33,142 bases of DNA from Bacteroidota bacterium. Lineage in GTDB: Bacteria; Bacteroidota; Bacteroidia; JAADEI01; JALVCQ01. Under the pieces are notes generated by a model that did not search any database, was not told the origin of the DNA, and saw only the letters and a list, made by a program, of their open reading frames with translations. The stretch covers positions 1-33,142 of the forward strand of contig JALVCQ010000084.1 in NCBI GenBank assembly GCA_027009805.1, in the 5' to 3' direction. Below are positions 1 to 9,242 of this stretch, piece by piece. The number at the start of each line of letters is the position of its first letter. The stretch's first letter is position 1. The position numbers were made by a program, and so were the translations under genes.

Positions 1-150
1 GCAACAGAGGCTTGGTGTTCATCACCCCGCGGGAAGTCCGCGCAGGATGTTTGAAGACGAGCGAGAGCGGAAATAAAAGATGCTGGCGTTGTCCCACAGA
101 ACGAATCTCGGTTGGTGGAACAAAAGTAAAGAAACCTCTGCCCCTCTGAG

Positions 151-179
151 GCGGGCGTCAGCCGCCCTCTGACGCCCGC
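151..179. repeat. perfect 11-bp inverted repeat (hairpin) between an upstream region and the sigma factor 3' end
   Basis: GCGGGCGTCAG (151-161) / CTGACGCCCGC (169-179) with 7-nt loop; no clear T-tract on either strand. Confidence 0.6.
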
Positions 180-246
180 TCCCCTCAAGCAATATCGGAG
201 TGTGTTTTGTGTATTACAATGTTGTCTATCGGTCTTATGTATGTTT

Positions 247-804
247 TTATGATATGGCTTCTTGAAAATGGGGGTGTCCTTCAAGGAATCGGCGCATTTT
301 GTTCAGACCATACCGGTAGCGCCCCAGCACGGTGTTGATATTGGTGTGGGTGAGCTCGGCGATCTCTCGAAATTTTTTGCGTTCGAAAAAGCGAAGCCGA
401 ATCACGTCGCTCTGCTCCTGCGGCAGGGCGGAAAGCGCCTCGTAGATGGCGTGGTGTTTTTCTTCTTCCATCCGGACTTCTTCCGGCGAACGCTGCGCAT
501 GACAATAGAGATGGAAAGGCTCTAAGGCACTCACGGACCGGTGTTTTTTTCGCCGATAGTAGTCGATGAGAAAATTGCGCACCAATCGCATGACCCATTG
601 CACCGTCTTGCCTTCTTCCCGATAGCGGTTGTTCTTGACTTTTCGCATGATCTTCACGGCCATCTCCTGAAACAGGTCATCCGCTTCCATCGGATCCTTG
701 ACGTAGCCGTAGATATAACCGTAGATTTGATTTTTCCTTTGAAGAAACACCTCCAGCGGCGCGCTTGTTGAAACATTGTTGGATGTGTGCATGACGTCTG
801 CCAT
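247..804 (-). CDS. RNA polymerase sigma factor, sigma-70 family, ECF-like
   Basis: 185 aa; region 2 (DLFQEMAVKIMRKV...VQWVMRLVRNFLIDYYRRKK) and region 4 (ALSALPQEQSDVIRLRFFERKKFREIAELTHTNINTVLGRYRYGLNKMRR). Confidence 0.9.
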   Translation of the reverse strand: MADVMHTSNNVSTSAPLEVFLQRKNQIYGYIYGYVKDPMEADDLFQEMAVKIMRKVKNNRYREEGKTVQWVMRLVRNFLIDYYRRKKHRSVSALEPFHLYCHAQRSPEEVRMEEEKHHAIYEALSALPQEQSDVIRLRFFERKKFREIAELTHTNINTVLGRYRYGLNKMRRFLEGHPHFQEAIS

Positions 805-844
805 AATCGTTTGTTTTGTGGTGTCCTAAAATCAAGCAATCTTT

Positions 845-3616
845 ATGCCAACAGCGAGCGGGATACGAATTAAAGAGGCTTATCAGCACAACCTTCAGGA
901 CATTGACGTGTGGATTCCCCATGACCGGCTCACGGTGATTACGGGGCCGTCGGGCTCGGGCAAAACATCACTGGCACATTACGTGTTGTTTCGGGAGGGG
1001 CAGCGGTTGTATGCCGAGAGTCTTTCGACCTACCTTCGGCAGTTTCTGGGCAGTGTGATGAAGCCGCACGTGAAACAGATTGAAGGGCTTTCGCCCACGG
1101 TCACCATCCGCCAGCAGCATCGCATTACGGAGACCAACCGCTCGACGGTGGGCACCGCCACCGACACCTATCACTATTTGGCTGCACTGTATGCGGTGGT
1201 CGGTGAAGTGGTCTCGCCCCACACGGGACAGGTGCTCACCCCCGCCACGCCTGCGTTGGTTCTTGACGCGGCGAAAAGGAGCGCAGGAGAAGAAGTGGTG
1301 ATCGGCTATCCGCTGGATGCAGAGCTGCTGATGAAGCATGCAGGCGCCTACTTGCAAAGCCTCTTTGAACAGGGCGTTCGTTATTTATGGCAGCAGGGGC
1401 GGCTTATCGAGCTTGAGCCGTTTGTGGAGTTTGTTGCCGGGATGGCGTCCGTTGGTGACATATGGGGCCGGGAAGATTGGTCGGAGGCGGTGGTGGTCAA
1501 AGGGGTGTTTTCGCCCTCTGATGAAGCGCCGTTATATGAGGCCGCACAAGCGGTGCTGGATGAAACGGGGAGGTGTGTGATGATGATACGCCGGGGGGAC
1601 GAATGGCAACGCCTGACCTTTCACACCCGCCTGTACGACGGCACGCAGGAATATCTGGCTCCCTCGGAAGACCTCTTTAACTTCAACAACTCTTACGGAG
1701 CCTGTCCGGCATGTGAAGGTTTTGGATTGGTGATGCGCCTGTCTGAAGAAAAGATCATTCCGGACCCGTCGTTGTCGGTGCGGCAGGGCGCCGTGGCTTG
1801 CTGGAAAGGCGAGCGGGCCGGGGAGTTGCTGGCGCAATTTATCGAGCGGGCGCCCCGCTATGGTTTTCGGCTGGATGTGGCGTATCAGGATTTGACGCCG
1901 GAAGAGAAAGCCCTGTTGTGGAAGGGCCGTGATGGCTTGATGGGGATCGAAGGCTTTTTTGCGATGCTGGACGGAAAAACCTACAAGCCGCACGTGCGCA
2001 TGTTTAAGGAGCGCTTTATTGAGCGCCTTCCTTGTCCTACCTGCGAAGGCTATCGGTTGCGTCCCGAAGCGTTGGCCGTCAAGGTGGGCGGCAAACATAT
2101 CGGCGAACTGGCCCGAATGGAAGCCGCCGATCTGCTGGATTTCTTAGAAAATCTGCGCCTTTCGGAACATCAGCAGAAACGGGCCCGCATCCCGCTCGAA
2201 GAAGCGCTGCACCGCCTCCGCATGATGAAGCAATTAGGGCTGGGATATATCACACTCGAACGCACCATGCGCACCCTCTCCGGCGGCGAATGGCAGCGGG
2301 TCCAACTCCTGAAAGCCGTACGCAATGCCATGAGCGGCATCACCTATATTCTGGATGAACCTACGGTGGGGCTGCATCCCACCGACACCGCCCGGCTGAT
2401 AGCGGCTTTGCGGGAACTGGCCCGGGAAAATACCGTCGTGGTGGTGGAACACGACGCCGAAGTGATCCGGTCCGCCGATTACGTGGTGGAGTTGGGCCCC
2501 GGGGCGGGGCAGTATGGCGGCCAGGTGGTTTTTGAAGGGCCAGCCGATGATTTTGCCAAAGCCCAAACCCTGACGGCGGACTATATTCACGGCCGACGGC
2601 GGGTGGAGGGCCGCCGGCCTGAAGCACTTCCGTCCCAAACGTCCGAGTGGATACGCTGGCAAGGCGTTCAGAAACACAACCTCAAAGGCGTGGACGTGAC
2701 CGTTCCGCTGGGTCGAATGAGCGTGATTGTAGGGCCTTCCGGCGCCGGAAAGTCCACGCTGATGCAGGAAGTCATGTATCCCTCACTGGCCGGTGTCCTG
2801 TCGGCAAGCACCGCCTATGCCGCCATGGAAATTGAGCAACCGCCCGCCTGGGTGGACCTGGTCGATCAGAAAAGCATCAGCCGGTCGTCCCGCTCCAATG
2901 TGATGAGCTATATCGGCCTTTATCCCCTCATTCGAGCGGTGTTCGGCCAACAAAAAGAAGCCCTTCGGATGGGATTGACGGCCGCTCACTTTTCCTTTAA
3001 CTCTAAAAAGGGACATTGTGAAAGCTGCAAGGGCGAAGGCGTTGTTTATATCGACTTGCAATTCATGGCGCCGGTGGAGATGGTGTGCCCGGAATGCGGC
3101 GGCAAGCGGTTTAAGCCATCGGTGTTGGAAGTGAAGGTGGGTGGCAAGACGATTGCCGACATGTTTGATATGGAGGTCTCGACGGCTCGCACGTTCTTTT
3201 CCGATGCGGAAGAGATGGCGCCTTATTTCGATGTGTTGGAACGGGTCGGATTGGGATATCTGCATCTGGGTCAGACCACGGCCCAGCTGAGCGGCGGAGA
3301 ACTTCACCGCCTTAAAATCGCCCGCCACCTGCTGGAGCGCTCCGAGGAGCCCGGCATTATCTTTTTCGATGAGCCGACCACCGGCCTCCATCTTCACGAC
3401 ATTGCCACGTTGCTCAAAGCACTCGATGAGTTAGTGGCCCAGGGACACACGGTGGTGATTATCGAACATCATCCCGATGTGATCCGGAGCGCCGACTGGG
3501 TCATTGAGTTGGGGCCCGGGGGCGGAAAATCGGGCGGCCGCCTCCTTTTCTCGGGGCCGCCGCAACAGTTTGTCCAGACGGATTCGCCGCTGGTTCCTTT
3601 TATCCGGCAGCGCTGA
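845..3616 (+). CDS. UvrA-like excinuclease ABC subunit A paralogue
   Basis: 923 aa with two ABC ATPase halves: Walker A GPSGSGKTS and GPSGAGKST, signatures LSGGEWQRV and LSGGELHRLK, Zn-type CPACEGFG/CPTCEG and CESCKGEG/CPECGGKRF. Confidence 0.9.
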   Translation: MPTASGIRIKEAYQHNLQDIDVWIPHDRLTVITGPSGSGKTSLAHYVLFREGQRLYAESLSTYLRQFLGSVMKPHVKQIEGLSPTVTIRQQHRITETNRSTVGTATDTYHYLAALYAVVGEVVSPHTGQVLTPATPALVLDAAKRSAGEEVVIGYPLDAELLMKHAGAYLQSLFEQGVRYLWQQGRLIELEPFVEFVAGMASVGDIWGREDWSEAVVVKGVFSPSDEAPLYEAAQAVLDETGRCVMMIRRGDEWQRLTFHTRLYDGTQEYLAPSEDLFNFNNSYGACPACEGFGLVMRLSEEKIIPDPSLSVRQGAVACWKGERAGELLAQFIERAPRYGFRLDVAYQDLTPEEKALLWKGRDGLMGIEGFFAMLDGKTYKPHVRMFKERFIERLPCPTCEGYRLRPEALAVKVGGKHIGELARMEAADLLDFLENLRLSEHQQKRARIPLEEALHRLRMMKQLGLGYITLERTMRTLSGGEWQRVQLLKAVRNAMSGITYILDEPTVGLHPTDTARLIAALRELARENTVVVVEHDAEVIRSADYVVELGPGAGQYGGQVVFEGPADDFAKAQTLTADYIHGRRRVEGRRPEALPSQTSEWIRWQGVQKHNLKGVDVTVPLGRMSVIVGPSGAGKSTLMQEVMYPSLAGVLSASTAYAAMEIEQPPAWVDLVDQKSISRSSRSNVMSYIGLYPLIRAVFGQQKEALRMGLTAAHFSFNSKKGHCESCKGEGVVYIDLQFMAPVEMVCPECGGKRFKPSVLEVKVGGKTIADMFDMEVSTARTFFSDAEEMAPYFDVLERVGLGYLHLGQTTAQLSGGELHRLKIARHLLERSEEPGIIFFDEPTTGLHLHDIATLLKALDELVAQGHTVVIIEHHPDVIRSADWVIELGPGGGKSGGRLLFSGPPQQFVQTDSPLVPFIRQR

Positions 3617-4507
3617 CTATCGGCGAAATTCAGGAGCCACCCGCGGATGCTTAATGCCTTCGCTGTAATCGTAAAATCCGCGGCCGGTTTTGACGCCCAG
3701 GTGTCCGGCGTCCACCATCTTAATGAGCAGCGGGCAGGGCGCATACTTGGGATTGCCCAGCCCTTCATGCAGCACGTTCAGGATAGCCAGACACACGTCC
3801 AGCCCGATAAAGTCCGCCAGATGAAGTGGGCCCATCGGATGATTCATCCCCAGCTTCATGACCGTGTCGATTTCTTCCACGCCGGCCACGCCTTCATAAA
3901 GGGCATAAACGGCTTCGTTGATCATGGGCATGAGAATGCGATTGGCCACAAAGCCGGGATAGTCATTGACGACGACGGGCGTTTTGCCCAGTTCTTTGGT
4001 AATCGATACGATCCGCTCGGTCACACTGGCTTCGGTGCGCCATCCGTTGATGATTTCCACGAGCTTCATCACCGGCACGGGATTCATAAAGTGCATCCCG
4101 ATGACCTGCTGGGGCCGTTTGGTGACGGCGGCGATTTTCGTGATGGAAATGGAAGAGGTGTTGGTGGCCAGGATGGCTTGTGACGGTGCATGACGGTCGA
4201 TGGTCTCGAAGATTCGGGCTTTGATATCAAAGTTTTCGGTGGCGGCTTCCACCACCAGTTGTGCACTTTTTACACCCTCTTCCAGCAAGGTGGTGGTCTG
4301 GATTCGTTGGAGGGTCTGGGTTTTTTCTTCGTCGGAGATGATCTGTTTTTTGAGCATTCGGTCGAGGTTGCGCTGGATGGTCTCAAGGGCTTTATCGAGG
4401 GCCGAAGCACTGATGTCCACAAGGGTAACGGAAAATCCTTTCATGGCAAATACGTGGGCGATGCCGTTGCCCATCGTGCCGGCGCCCACAACGGTGACGT
4501 TCATCAT
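3617..4507 (-). CDS. 3-hydroxyacyl-CoA (3-hydroxybutyryl-CoA) dehydrogenase
   Basis: MNVTVVGAGTMGNGIAHVFA Rossmann motif, ATNTSSISIT, GMHFMNPVPVMKLVEII, DYPGFVANRILMPMINEA; likely start at the MMNVTVVGAG methionine (4507 or 4504) rather than 4555. Confidence 0.93.
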   Translation of the reverse strand: MMNVTVVGAGTMGNGIAHVFAMKGFSVTLVDISASALDKALETIQRNLDRMLKKQIISDEEKTQTLQRIQTTTLLEEGVKSAQLVVEAATENFDIKARIFETIDRHAPSQAILATNTSSISITKIAAVTKRPQQVIGMHFMNPVPVMKLVEIINGWRTEASVTERIVSITKELGKTPVVVNDYPGFVANRILMPMINEAVYALYEGVAGVEEIDTVMKLGMNHPMGPLHLADFIGLDVCLAILNVLHEGLGNPKYAPCPLLIKMVDAGHLGVKTGRGFYDYSEGIKHPRVAPEFRR

Positions 4508-4621
4508 GATGGTTTCAGCGGTTTGATGGGTGCAAAGTTCTTCTTTTGGGGCCAATCCGTCGGTTTCTGAGAAGTCGCTGCTGTTTCAAGGCATGTATTA
4601 GGGAAAGCGGCGGTTTCCTGA

Positions 4622-6250
4622 CTATCGCCTTGGATTCCACCACAGAAACGCCGCCCGAGGCGTGCGGATGATGTAGGTGCCGGGGGCCAGATGGGGCGCC
4701 GGCTGCTGTCCTTTCCGGAAAGATTCCACGGCGGTGGTGGCGAACTCGGCCACCTGTCGTCCATTCAAATCAAACACTCGCACCGGCTGGTCGGACGACT
4801 GCCCTATAAAATGCCATGTGGCGGTGGTGTCTTTCCATAGGGCGGCGGATTGCTGCAAGAGAGTGAGGGCGGCGTCGAAGTGCGGGATGCCGTAGCCGAA
4901 GACATCGTCGGCAAGCGGGGCCAGGTGGGCGCTCGTTTTGATGGCTTCGAGGATTTGTCGGGGATGAGGGCGACGGGAAGGGAAGGCGCTGAGGAGGGCG
5001 GCGGTCATGCCGGAAATCATGGGGGCGGACAGCGAGGTGCCGGAGGCTCGGATGAGGCGCATGCGGCCGGGGTCGGTGCTGTTGTATATCAGGCAGGGCA
5101 CGCGCACGCCATAGGCTGCAATGTCGGGCTTGGTGCGTCCGTCGGCGGAAGGCCCCCGCCCGGAAAACGCCGCTGCGCGTCGCTGGGAATCGACGGCTCC
5201 CACGCATAAGATGCCGCGGGCATCGGAAGGGGCTGAAATATGGTGCCACCTGTCAGCGCCCCAATTGCCGGCACTCACCACCACGATGATGCCTTTCTGC
5301 GCCGCCATCGAAGCCGCCCGGGAAGAAGGCGCCGTCCAGCCGTCCATGTCCTGATAGGTGTGGTTCATGGCGGGATGGTCGAAGGTGGTATAGCCCAGCG
5401 ATGAGTTGATGATGTCGGCCCCGGCGCTGTCGGCGCGCTCGGCGCCCATCGCCCAGAAATATTCTTCAATGAGGTATTCTTCGGCGCCGTTTTCGGTGCG
5501 ATAGAGCATAAACGCCGCCTCGGGGGCCAGTCCCATGAAATAGCCCGGGGCATCTGCGGCGATGGTGGACAGCACCAGCGTGCCATGGCTGTGATGGCCA
5601 TATACGAATGGCCGCCCCGCCACAAAGTCGTAGGCGTCGAGAATGCGCCCGTCCTGGAATAGGTGAGCGAAGGCGGACATAGAATCCATGCCCAGGAAGC
5701 CGGCGTCCAGCAAGGCCACTCGGACGCCTTTCCCGCGCCGGCCCCTGCGGTGAAGGGACGTCCCGCCGTGAAAGGTGAGGCTATACCAGCCCATGCCGTA
5801 TTGGCTGGAAAAGGGCGGAGGAATGTCGGTGACCTCGACCGGCAGGTCCAGTTTCGACAGCCGCCGCTCTACTGATTGCTGCACCACCGACGGGCGGACA
5901 TAGACCACCTTTTTCACAAAGGGACGGCTGACAAGCGCCATCGCCCTTGCCGAATCCATCGTCACGAGGGCGGCGTTCAGCCATCGGCTGGTGCCGATGA
6001 TGGTGCCGCCGGCCTTGCGAACCGAGTCCAGCAGGGTAGGGCTGACGGGAAGGTCGGAAGAATCAAGGCGAATCAGTGCACGGGCCCGCCTTTCCAACGC
6101 CGCCGGAGAAAGAAACTCGCCCGGCCGCTGGAAAGTGTAGGGCGTGGGGGCTTTCGAGGTAAAATGCACGGCAAAGGTGGGATAGGGTTGGGCGCCGAGA
6201 CGCCCGATGAAGAGGCAGAGCAGGAAGAAAAGAAAGCGATTAGGGGACAT
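4622..6250 (-). CDS. secreted S8 (subtilisin-like) serine peptidase with T9SS type A C-terminal sorting domain
   Basis: signal peptide; catalytic Asp (VALLDAGF), His (HHSHGTLV) and Ser (GTSLSAPM) motifs; C-terminal VRVFDLNGRQV...LAPGTYIIRT. Confidence 0.9.
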   Translation of the reverse strand: MSPNRFLFFLLCLFIGRLGAQPYPTFAVHFTSKAPTPYTFQRPGEFLSPAALERRARALIRLDSSDLPVSPTLLDSVRKAGGTIIGTSRWLNAALVTMDSARAMALVSRPFVKKVVYVRPSVVQQSVERRLSKLDLPVEVTDIPPPFSSQYGMGWYSLTFHGGTSLHRRGRRGKGVRVALLDAGFLGMDSMSAFAHLFQDGRILDAYDFVAGRPFVYGHHSHGTLVLSTIAADAPGYFMGLAPEAAFMLYRTENGAEEYLIEEYFWAMGAERADSAGADIINSSLGYTTFDHPAMNHTYQDMDGWTAPSSRAASMAAQKGIIVVVSAGNWGADRWHHISAPSDARGILCVGAVDSQRRAAAFSGRGPSADGRTKPDIAAYGVRVPCLIYNSTDPGRMRLIRASGTSLSAPMISGMTAALLSAFPSRRPHPRQILEAIKTSAHLAPLADDVFGYGIPHFDAALTLLQQSAALWKDTTATWHFIGQSSDQPVRVFDLNGRQVAEFATTAVESFRKGQQPAPHLAPGTYIIRTPRAAFLWWNPRR

Positions 6251-6902
6251 ACAGCTGGGTTAAGCGTTCGCGAATACGGAGGCCGTCGATTGTGTCGCCG
6301 TTGAGGTTAATTTCGAGCGAATCGTAGATAAGGCGGGTGATGCCGGAATCGCGGGTCAGAAGATAGGCCGTCCGATAGTAGTCGATAGCGGTGGAGTCGG
6401 CGCGATGAATCAACCATGCATGCAGCGAATCGGACTGTTGGTAATAGGCCCGTGTGGAAGGATGAGGATCGTATAAATAAAGGTCCCATTCCGCCCTGTC
6501 TTGCACCGGAAAGACGGCGAATAAAAGCGTTTGCCCCGGCCGTTGGAGCAGCAAGCGGTTGGAGTCCACCACAAACGTTTCAGCATAGGCCTCTTGCCAT
6601 GGGGCCGAGGTGTCGGCCCGGCGATAGTAGTGGTAGGCTGTCAGGTGAAGCCGATCTTCCTGGTTGGTGAAGGTGTCGGCGATTTCCATTTTGTGGAAAT
6701 AGGGGACCGTGTCGATGGTGCCGAAGAAGCTGTTCAAAATCACAGAGTCGCCCTGCCAGATAAAATAGGCTCCCTTCTTGAGTGGCATCCATTGTTCGTA
6801 ATGTGCGTCGGAGGCACGGTTCGAGGCCGGCATCCATTCTTCCGTCCGGTTACACGCCCCGATGAGGGCCGGCACCAGCCACAGCCATATTCTGAACTTC
6901 AT
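6240..6902 (-). CDS. hypothetical lipoprotein
   Basis: MKFRIWLWLVPALIGACNRTEEW lipobox; start chosen at 6902 instead of the 7028 ORF start. Confidence 0.75.
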   Translation of the reverse strand: MKFRIWLWLVPALIGACNRTEEWMPASNRASDAHYEQWMPLKKGAYFIWQGDSVILNSFFGTIDTVPYFHKMEIADTFTNQEDRLHLTAYHYYRRADTSAPWQEAYAETFVVDSNRLLLQRPGQTLLFAVFPVQDRAEWDLYLYDPHPSTRAYYQQSDSLHAWLIHRADSTAIDYYRTAYLLTRDSGITRLIYDSLEINLNGDTIDGLRIRERLTQLYVP

Positions 6903-8016
6903 GTGCAGATTGCGTTTGTGTGATAATACCGCCGCCCACCACCGCATCACCTTCATAGAAAACCGCCGACTGGCCCGGCGCCACGCCATACACCGGTTCC
7001 AGAAATTCGACTTCCACGCGGCCGTCATCGGCCGGCCGGATGCGGGCGCGGGCGCCTTCGTGTTTATATCGCACTTTCGTGATGACGTCCCTTGGGCCGT
7101 CCAGGTGGTCGTATCGGATCCAGTTAACGCCCGTCACCGTCATCGCCCGGCAACGAAGGGCCTCCCGAGGGCCGATGACGACTTCGTTTTTAACCGGATC
7201 GATATGTACGACATACATGGGTTTGCCCAACGCCACGCCGAGGTTTTTACGCTGCCCGATGGTGAAAAAGGGATAGCCGGGGTGTTGTCCGATCACTTCG
7301 CCGGAGATAAGTTTGAGCGGCCCGGGGCCGATGTATTTGCCTAATTTCTCGGCCTGCCGGCGCAAGAAGGCCCGGTAGTCGTTGTCCGGAATAAAACAAA
7401 TCTCGTAGCTTTCGCTTTTACGGACCAGCTGGTGATATCCTCGTTGGAGGGCCATCCGGCGGATTTCGGCTTTGGTCAGCCCGCCAAGGGGCAGCAAGGT
7501 GCGCGCCAGCACATCCTGTGTCAGTCCCCACAACACATACGATTGGTCTTTCTTCGAGTCCCGCCCTTTGTAGATGACCCAGCGGCCGTTTTCCTGCTTC
7601 AGGTGAGCGTAATGGCCGGTGGCCAGATAGTCGCAATTCAGCTTGTCGGCCTTGTCGAGGAGGGCTTCCCATTTGATGAAAGTGTTGCAGAGGACGCAAG
7701 GGTTGGGCGTACGGCCGCTGAGGTATTCCGAGACGAAGTTGCGGATGATTTTATCGCCGAACTCGGCCCGCAGGTCCAGCACGTAGTGCGGGATGTCATA
7801 TTCGACGGCGATGGTGCGGGCGTCGTTGATGCTGTCGAGGCTGCAGCATCCGGTTTCTTTGCCGGTGGCGCCGCTGCTTTCGTAGTCCCAGGTTTTCATG
7901 GTGATGCCCACCACGTCGTATCCCTGTTCTTTGAGCATCACAGCGGTCATGGTGCTGTCGATGCCGCCGCTCATTGCTACGAGCACCCGCCCTTTATTGC
8001 GCATGTGCGATATCAT
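6850..8016 (-). CDS. mnmA: tRNA-specific 2-thiouridylase MnmA
   Basis: VAMSGGIDSTMTAVMLKEQGYDVVGITMK PP-loop, TPNPCVLCNTFIKW, ATGHYAH, KDQSYVLWGL, SYEICFIPDNDYRAFL. Confidence 0.96.
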   Translation of the reverse strand: MISHMRNKGRVLVAMSGGIDSTMTAVMLKEQGYDVVGITMKTWDYESSGATGKETGCCSLDSINDARTIAVEYDIPHYVLDLRAEFGDKIIRNFVSEYLSGRTPNPCVLCNTFIKWEALLDKADKLNCDYLATGHYAHLKQENGRWVIYKGRDSKKDQSYVLWGLTQDVLARTLLPLGGLTKAEIRRMALQRGYHQLVRKSESYEICFIPDNDYRAFLRRQAEKLGKYIGPGPLKLISGEVIGQHPGYPFFTIGQRKNLGVALGKPMYVVHIDPVKNEVVIGPREALRCRAMTVTGVNWIRYDHLDGPRDVITKVRYKHEGARARIRPADDGRVEVEFLEPVYGVAPGQSAVFYEGDAVVGGGIITQTQSAHEVQNMAVAGAGPHRGV

Positions 8017-9239
8017 TCAATGTCGGTGTTCAGCCTGAATCGGGCGATGCGCCGGTTGCCCCGGTCGGCCACGTAGAGGGTCTTATCGTAGTATGCCACG
8101 CCCACCGGCTGGTCGAACTGGAACGGCCCTGCGCCATGCCCCCCAAAAGAAACGATAATATGGCGGGTTTCGTTCATGGCGGGCAGGGGCGGCACGCCTT
8201 CGATGCCTTTCTGGGTGAATTGATAGACCGAATCGCGATCCCTGTCCACCACAAAAATGTAGCCGGTCTTATCGCCTGCTACACAGACGTCGGCAGGGGC
8301 GGAGAACCGAAAAGGGTCATAAAGAAATCGGCGGCCTTTGGAATAGTCTTTTTGCAGTAAAGAAGCGTTTTCCTCGTAAGAAACCCCCACGTTTGGATCG
8401 ACCACTTCCCGAATCCAGAGGGTGGCAAATTCGGCCGGTGGTTGGGTGGCCTGTGTGATGAGGAAATCATGCGTTTCAGGAATACCGTAGATGCGTTGCG
8501 GCGGAGCGGCAAATCCGGCGATGGCGGTGGCGTTGACCACCGACTTGAGGTCCGGAAAGATGGGGTTGAGTCCAAAGGCGTAGCCGGTGTTTTCGCCTTC
8601 GGCGGAAAAGAACAGTACGGCATTGTCGGGCCATGCCGTGGAGGCGAGGTTGTTAATGGGGCCCTGTCGGAGCGCATATAGTACGTTGTCGGCCCGACAG
8701 GCCAGGCCGGTGAAGCGGGCGGCGGTGTCGGAAGCCCGCACACCGATGAGCCGGCGCGACGGATCGGCAAAAGGATGGATGAGGGTGTCTTCCCACACCA
8801 CCGAGCCTGCCCCCGCCGTGTGTGAAAGCCGAAAGATCGCCGGCAGGGAATAGGTCTCCGAGTCGTTGACGGAATAGGCGATGCGGGCGGCCACGTAGAG
8901 ATGCAGGCGGCGGTCCTGCGTGACGTCGGTGGCATCGGTAAAGGGGATGAGACGATGCTCCTTGCCGGTAAGGTCCAGCACGTGCACGCCCTTTTTATCC
9001 ACCACATAGACCATTTCATCATAACCGATGAAAATGTCTTGAAGGTCTTCAAAGCCTTCCCAGAAAGGCAAGATGGGCACGTATCCGATGGTTTGCGGGA
9101 CGGCGGTGGGGTCGATGCGCCCTTCTTCGAAAATCTCATCGACGGTGGGGTCGTCGATGGTGCCCCACATCTTGTCGCAGCCGGCCAGCACGACGAGGGC
9201 TGCGATGGCAATGAACCAGCGTTTTCCTTGCATGCACAT
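8013..9239 (-). CDS. NHL/6-bladed beta-propeller repeat lipoprotein
   Basis: lipobox IAALVVLAGCDKMW; GPFQFDQPVGVAYYDKTLYVADRGNRRIARF; KTGYIFVVDRDRDSVYQFTQKG. Confidence 0.75.
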   Translation of the reverse strand: MCMQGKRWFIAIAALVVLAGCDKMWGTIDDPTVDEIFEEGRIDPTAVPQTIGYVPILPFWEGFEDLQDIFIGYDEMVYVVDKKGVHVLDLTGKEHRLIPFTDATDVTQDRRLHLYVAARIAYSVNDSETYSLPAIFRLSHTAGAGSVVWEDTLIHPFADPSRRLIGVRASDTAARFTGLACRADNVLYALRQGPINNLASTAWPDNAVLFFSAEGENTGYAFGLNPIFPDLKSVVNATAIAGFAAPPQRIYGIPETHDFLITQATQPPAEFATLWIREVVDPNVGVSYEENASLLQKDYSKGRRFLYDPFRFSAPADVCVAGDKTGYIFVVDRDRDSVYQFTQKGIEGVPPLPAMNETRHIIVSFGGHGAGPFQFDQPVGVAYYDKTLYVADRGNRRIARFRLNTDIE

Positions 9240-9242
9240 TCG

